This document shows positions 62,941 through 64,000 of a DNA stretch of 64,000 bases, piece by piece; the stretch's first letter is position 1, and every line of letters starts with the position of its first letter. The translations under genes were made by a program, and so were the position numbers. This DNA comes from Nocardiopsis sp. FIRDI 009. Its GTDB lineage: Bacteria; Actinomycetota; Actinomycetes; Streptosporangiales; Streptosporangiaceae. The stretch lies in NCBI RefSeq assembly GCF_003386285.1, contig NZ_QPNC01000010.1, positions 1 through 64,000 on the forward strand. Direction: 5' to 3'. The notes beneath the pieces are model-generated. The model was given only the letters and a program-made list of their open reading frames with translations, was not told the origin of the DNA and made no database searches.

Positions 62941-63380
62941 CCTGACGATCGCGTGCTATAACAGTTTCACGGCCACAGGCCGCAGCCCGGAAGAGGACTC
63001 CGGTGACCAGGGCAGAGCCCTGTCCACCGCGTGGAATCCCGGAGCGCACGAGCTTTCACAAGCCCTTGAGGCACACAGCGCGCAAGCCCTGACCCCACCC
63101 CGAGCAGACAAGGGGCGGCGAAGGGAAGACGTGGCCACGGCACCCCGACAAGGGTGCGCCGACCGGCGGAGAGCGGCGGCACGGAATGGCCGCGCCGCAC
63201 CCCAGGGGTGCCTGTCCGACCCCGCTTCTCGGCACAACACGGGACGCGGGGCCGGGCCGGGACCACCCGGGTCCATCAGGGCCGTCACCGGCTCGAACAA
63301 CCGACCAAGCAGAGACGAGTCCCGCCGGGATGCCGCCCGGCGGGACTCCTACGCACTCGCTCACCTGCAAGGAGCAGCAC
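62941..63380 (+). other. leader region of the rightward element operon
   Basis: About 440 bases after the operator-covered promoter with no convincing gene; open frames are Arg/Pro-rich. Near its end a 13-bp perfect hairpin (63317-63348, GAGTCCCGCCGGG and its complement, loop ATGCCG) stands 32 bases before the first small gene and could act as an attenuator or RNA-stabilising element. Confidence 0.5.
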
Positions 63381-63641
63381 ATGCGCACCACCATGATGCC
63401 GTCCCCGACGGCTCCCGAGAACAGCACCACTCCCCCCGCGCCGTTCGAGGTCGCCCCCGCAGCGTTGGACGTCCTCGGCATCACCGACACCGACGACCTG
63501 TTCGCCGTCGAACTGGCCGACGAGAGCGACCAGGAGCGCGCCGCCCGCTTGGCCGCCGCAGCGGACATCCTCGACGACCGCCTTACCGAGATCACCTATG
63601 CCGCCCTGGCGGCCGAGGACGTCCGGGGGTGGGCGCTGTGA
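63381..63641 (+). CDS. small hypothetical protein of the element
   Basis: An 86-residue acidic protein (LGITDTDDLFAVELADESDQERAARLAAAADILDDRL) with an unstructured Pro/Thr N-terminus. AAGGAG precedes the ATG. Its stop overlaps the next start (GTGA). Small acidic ORFs of this kind are usual at the head of AICE operons; no function is known. Confidence 0.75.
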   Translation: MRTTMMPSPTAPENSTTPPAPFEVAPAALDVLGITDTDDLFAVELADESDQERAARLAAAADILDDRLTEITYAALAAEDVRGWAL

Positions 63642-63817
63642 CCCCCGACCTGCTGCCCCCCGTACTCGCGACCGCCGTCCTCGTTCTCCTGCTCGTGCTG
63701 GGAGCACTCCGCGTGGCGGCCGCCTGCCGCAAGGTCCGCTCGAAGCTGCGTCGCCTGTCCCGCACTCGCCTGGTCGTCACCCAGACCACCCGCCGCCGGA
63801 AGGGAGGTCGGCGCTGA
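63638..63817 (+). CDS. small membrane protein of the element
   Basis: A 59-residue protein: one hydrophobic helix (LPPVLATAVLVLLLVLGALRV) then a strongly basic tail (CRKVRSKLRRLSR ... RRRKGGRR). It overlaps both neighbours (GTGA with the gene before, TGATG with the gene after), so it is translated in a coupled chain. The basic tail could bind nucleic acid or lipid headgroups. No family is recognised. Confidence 0.7.
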   Translation: MTPDLLPPVLATAVLVLLLVLGALRVAAACRKVRSKLRRLSRTRLVVTQTTRRRKGGRR

Positions 63818-63900
63818 TGCTGCTCGCGATCCTGACCGTCCTGGCCTACCTCGCGCTGGCCGCCCTGATGCTCACTCCCCCGTTCTGGAGGTCGCGCTAA
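63817..63900 (+). CDS. 27-residue membrane microprotein
   Basis: ATG overlaps the preceding stop (TGATG) and the TAA overlaps the next ATG (TAATG). The product is almost entirely one hydrophobic helix (LLAILTVLAYLALAALMLTP) ending FWRSR. Overlaps on both sides and the preceding GGGAGG make it believable despite its size. Confidence 0.6.
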   Translation: MLLAILTVLAYLALAALMLTPPFWRSR

Positions 63901-64000
63901 TGGCCTCGCTGATTTCGCTGTTCGCCCTGCTCATTCTGTGCGCGCTGGTCTACCTGCTCGTCGGCATCCCGATCGTGAACATCCGTGCTGACCTGCGCAC
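63900..64000 (+). CDS. start of another small membrane protein (cut by window edge)
   Basis: ATG overlaps the preceding TAA (TAATG). The visible 33 residues are a hydrophobic helix (SLISLFALLILCALVYLLVG) followed by IPIVNIRADLR. Continues past the right edge. Confidence 0.6.
   Translation, partial: MASLISLFALLILCALVYLLVGIPIVNIRADLR

Larger units (their letters stand above)
59116..64000. mobile_element. left part of an integrative element inserted in tRNA-Phe
   Basis: The displaced tRNA-Phe 3' fragment marks the left junction. The orientation (tRNA on the minus strand) places the intact tRNA and, by analogy with AICEs such as pSAM2, the integrase to the right, beyond the window. Inside are an AT-rich ATPase gene, a GntR/UTRA regulator of the KorSA type, purC and a chain of overlapping tiny membrane-protein genes. 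No relaxase, replication or FtsK/Tra gene is seen in this part. Confidence 0.75.

Noticed and set aside
1..64000. CRISPR array, PKS/NRPS cluster or insertion sequence
   Set aside because: No regularly spaced repeats, no modular synthase and no transposase are visible anywhere in the window.

Overview
The window is high-GC actinomycete chromosome with many GTG/TTG starts, strong GGAGG-type ribosome sites and long GC hairpin terminators. The gene families (PknG-type kinase with GlnH/GlnX, an IdeR/DmdR1-type iron box, an AviRa-like methyltransferase, actinobacterial small families) suggest a Nocardiopsis-like or Streptomyces-like filamentous actinobacterium. The genus is an inference from general family resemblance, not from a search.

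Layout. 1-1.7 kb: an anti-sigma-type ATPase and two small membrane/secreted proteins. 1.8-7.8 kb: a leftward valine-degradation operon (mmsA, isobutyryl-CoA dehydrogenase, 3-hydroxyisobutyryl-CoA hydrolase, mmsB) behind a cobalamin riboswitch and a palindromic promoter element, with a TetR gene upstream. 8.2-13 kb: a beta-propeller/MoaD pair, a DUF418 membrane protein and a NarL-type two-component pair. 13.0-15.9 kb: a DUF1778-GNAT (TacA/TacT-like) toxin-antitoxin pair sitting between two copies of the 3' end of a zinc-ribbon SDR gene. 16-25.3 kb: a HAD hydrolase, a DUF6221 protein and a six-gene leftward cluster (coiled-coil protein, pknG, PP2C, FHA, glnX, glnH) matching the GlnH-GlnX-PknG amino-acid-sensing pathway. 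25.5-36.8 kb: HdeD, citrate synthase, RF3, a divergent TetR/acyl-CoA dehydrogenase pair, hicBA, an NmrA-type protein, a second two-component pair and glutaminase. 36.9-48 kb: a Ser/Thr kinase, two overlapping P450 genes (one without the EXXR motif), a copper-export operon with two CsoR-like boxes, a GNAT and an AGCS transporter. 48-58.6 kb: DUF5996, an AviRa-like methyltransferase, tRNA-Asp, an S4 protein, a hydrolase, a siderophore ABC operon with an iron box, a TetR/RibD-like pair and a SpoIIE phosphatase.

59.1 kb to the right edge looks like the left part of an integrative element inserted in a tRNA-Phe gene. A displaced tRNA-Phe 3' half and the old tRNA terminator mark the junction. Beyond it lies a markedly AT-richer OLD-like ATPase/TOPRIM gene, then GntR-purC-small ORF reading left and a chain of translationally overlapping small membrane proteins reading right. 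The two directions are separated by two identical 10-bp GntR operator cores. The integrase and the intact tRNA-Phe would lie to the right of the window.

Functional links: valine breakdown ends in propionyl-CoA, whose further use normally needs B12-dependent methylmalonyl-CoA mutase, so a B12 riboswitch in front of the operon is a striking regulatory link. The GlnH/GlnX/PknG cluster, glutaminase and citrate synthase are all relevant to glutamate/2-oxoglutarate balance.
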